Positions 62,600 through 64,000 of a stretch of DNA of 64,000 nucleotides are shown here, in pieces (the stretch's first letter is position 1; the number at the start of each line of letters is the position of its first letter). The DNA lies in contig NW_026971280.1 in assembly GCF_963678635.1 (NCBI RefSeq), positions 1 to 64,000 on the forward strand. Reading direction: 5' to 3'. The notes beneath the pieces are model-generated. The model was not told the DNA's origin, did not search any database, and saw only the letters and a program-made list of their open reading frames with translations. The position numbers and the translations under genes were made by a program. This DNA comes from Symsagittifera roscoffensis (lineage: Eukaryota > Xenacoelomorpha > Acoela > Convolutidae).

Positions 62600-63990
62600 C
62601 GATAGCGGCGTTACCAGCAGATAAGAGTCAAAGAAGAAAATGAAATCGAACTTGTATCTATGTGTAGGAGAGGAGGCGAAACGAATCTTCAAGGCTCTTT
62701 CAACTTTAAGTGTCAAAAGAGAAAGATACCCCAGTTTCCACGATGAAATGGAGAACGTTTTCAAACGCGAAAGGAAAATCACACATGAACGAGGATTGTT
62801 TTATAGTAGAAATCAACGAGAAAAGGAGACGTTTGAGAAATTTCATGGGGAACTAAGCACGTTGTTGGCCCAATTCAATCTCATTAAAGCCGCTGCAAAC
62901 GCCGTCACAGGCACACGCATTCATAGATGACATTTTAATTGTGTCTAGAGGAACGAAAATCGATCATATTGCACAAGTCGAAAAAATATTTAAGAAACGA
63001 GTTACCGCCACTAACGCCGCCCTGAAACTACGGAAATGTGACTTGGCAGAATTAGAATGCGAGTGTCTTGGATTCAAGATCGGAAAAAACGGAATAACGC
63101 CATTAGCAAGAAAAATACAGGTTATTTAAAGTTTGAAGATTTAAAGCCAACCAAATCCAGAAGACAATTAAATTTGTTCATGGCATCATAAATTAGCCTC
63201 CACAAATTTTTATCAAAATTAACGGCAGACAGCTTGCCGTTAGAACCATTACTGAGCCTTAATAAGGATTTTACTTGGACACAGGCATGCGGTCATGACT
63301 TCCAGCAGTTGAAGCATCTAGTAGATAACGCGAATAGTGTGGGGCGCCAGTTACTGGAGCAATATAGCTCGGACGATTGACTTCCAATCTCATTTGTCTC
63401 AAGGTGCCTAAAAGCATTTGAGAAAAAGTACTCTGCGAGCAAACTAAAACTACTAGCCGTAGTATGGATAACCGAACATTACCGTAATGACATATATGTC
63501 GTTCCCGAAAGGAAATAAAACCTTCTTCAGTAGATTAACGAAATGGTACGATCGCTTAGTGCCCTATGACTATAAAAAGAACACGGCCATGGTTCTAAAA
63601 TGGGCATGGCGGATTATTTTTTCGAACTCCCTCAACTGCGGCACCGAAAACAAGTTAATACGGTTCAAATTTCACCGTAGCGAATGTTTAATTGATTAAA
63701 AACGCTTTAAAACCTGCGGAACAGATGAAACCGGGTGACCAACTTTGGAAATTTGAAAAAATAGCGGTTGAGGGCGACAGGTCACGAGATCTACTCACAA
63801 CCAAACATAATTCGATTACCGTTGAATATGAAAATGAAGAGCCTAATTCATCAGTGCGCGAGAGGCCGTGATGTCATGCAATTGGCGCATAGCCAATCAC
63901 AAACGAGAAGTTTGCATACCTAAGGAGTTAGGGAAATACATGCAGCCCAAGGTCAAACTAAATTCTAACGCTGTTATGTGCAGTTTTCCT
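62600..63990 (+). pseudogene. Decayed Ty3/gypsy remnant of a different family
   Basis: 62640-62920 encodes a gag capsid-like segment (for example YPSFHDEMENVFKRER and KFHGELSTLLAQFN). Directly after it, at about 62915-62960, comes an RT active-site-like AFIDDILIVS, so the stretch between gag and the RT palm is missing. Then follow an RT thumb-like part (ECLGFKIGKNGITP), a linker (TADSLPLEPLL), and RNase H pieces (LPISFVSRC and SKLKLLAVVW), in changing frames with stops. It has a more balanced base composition than the giant elements and no visible relation to them. Not functional. Confidence 0.75.
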
Positions 63991-64000
63991 TATGAAATAA

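Overview
The window looks like AT-rich nuclear DNA of an invertebrate animal. Host genes are split by GT-AG introns (plus one apparent GC-AG intron), one gene encodes an axonemal dynein intermediate chain (a motile-cilium protein), and the DNA carries hAT-like MITEs and env-bearing Ty3/gypsy elements. I cannot name the species.

Region 1 (1-18.3 kb) holds the 3' part of a rhodopsin-like GPCR gene on the + strand. I read three coding positions: a TM3 exon (1780-1915), a TM4-TM5 exon (7361-7634) and a terminal TM6-TM7 exon (17235-17477). A recent tandem duplication of about 6.32 kb (4260-10578 and 10583-16906) has copied the TM4-TM5 exon, giving a second version at 13684-13957. The exon is 274 nt long, so only one version can be used in a transcript without a frameshift. 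The introns carry MITE pieces and an inverted-repeat element with a triplicated ~480-bp internal unit.

Region 2 (18339-37332, + strand) is a very large (18,994 bp) Ty3/gypsy-type element with 410-bp LTRs that differ at one site and a 4-bp CATT target duplication. In order it carries a leader ORF, a basic 155-aa ORF1, a fused gag-protease-RT ORF, RNase H/integrase (frameshifted in this copy), a small two-membrane-segment ORF, ORF3 (which has no methionine codon), an intact 871-aa env, and a further 602-codon ORF5 after env. An antisense ORF lies just inside the 3' LTR.

Region 3 (41181-61861, + strand) is a DNAI3/WDR63-like gene, of which I find eight coding pieces. A second copy of the element (44128-56873, - strand, 12.7 kb, TSD TATT) sits in its intron, antisense to the gene. 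This copy lost about 5.9 kb from gag to RNase H, in frame, fusing the gag N-terminus to integrase. Its env and ORF3 are fully open.

Region 4 (62.6-64 kb) is a decayed Ty3/gypsy fragment of another family, in or beyond the last visible DNAI3 intron.

The strongest candidate for something undescribed is the element family. Comparing the two copies shows several extra genes beyond gag-pol-env. Two of them (the small membrane ORF and the methionine-free ORF3) vary mainly at synonymous positions, as expected for real proteins. All sequence comparisons here were made by eye.
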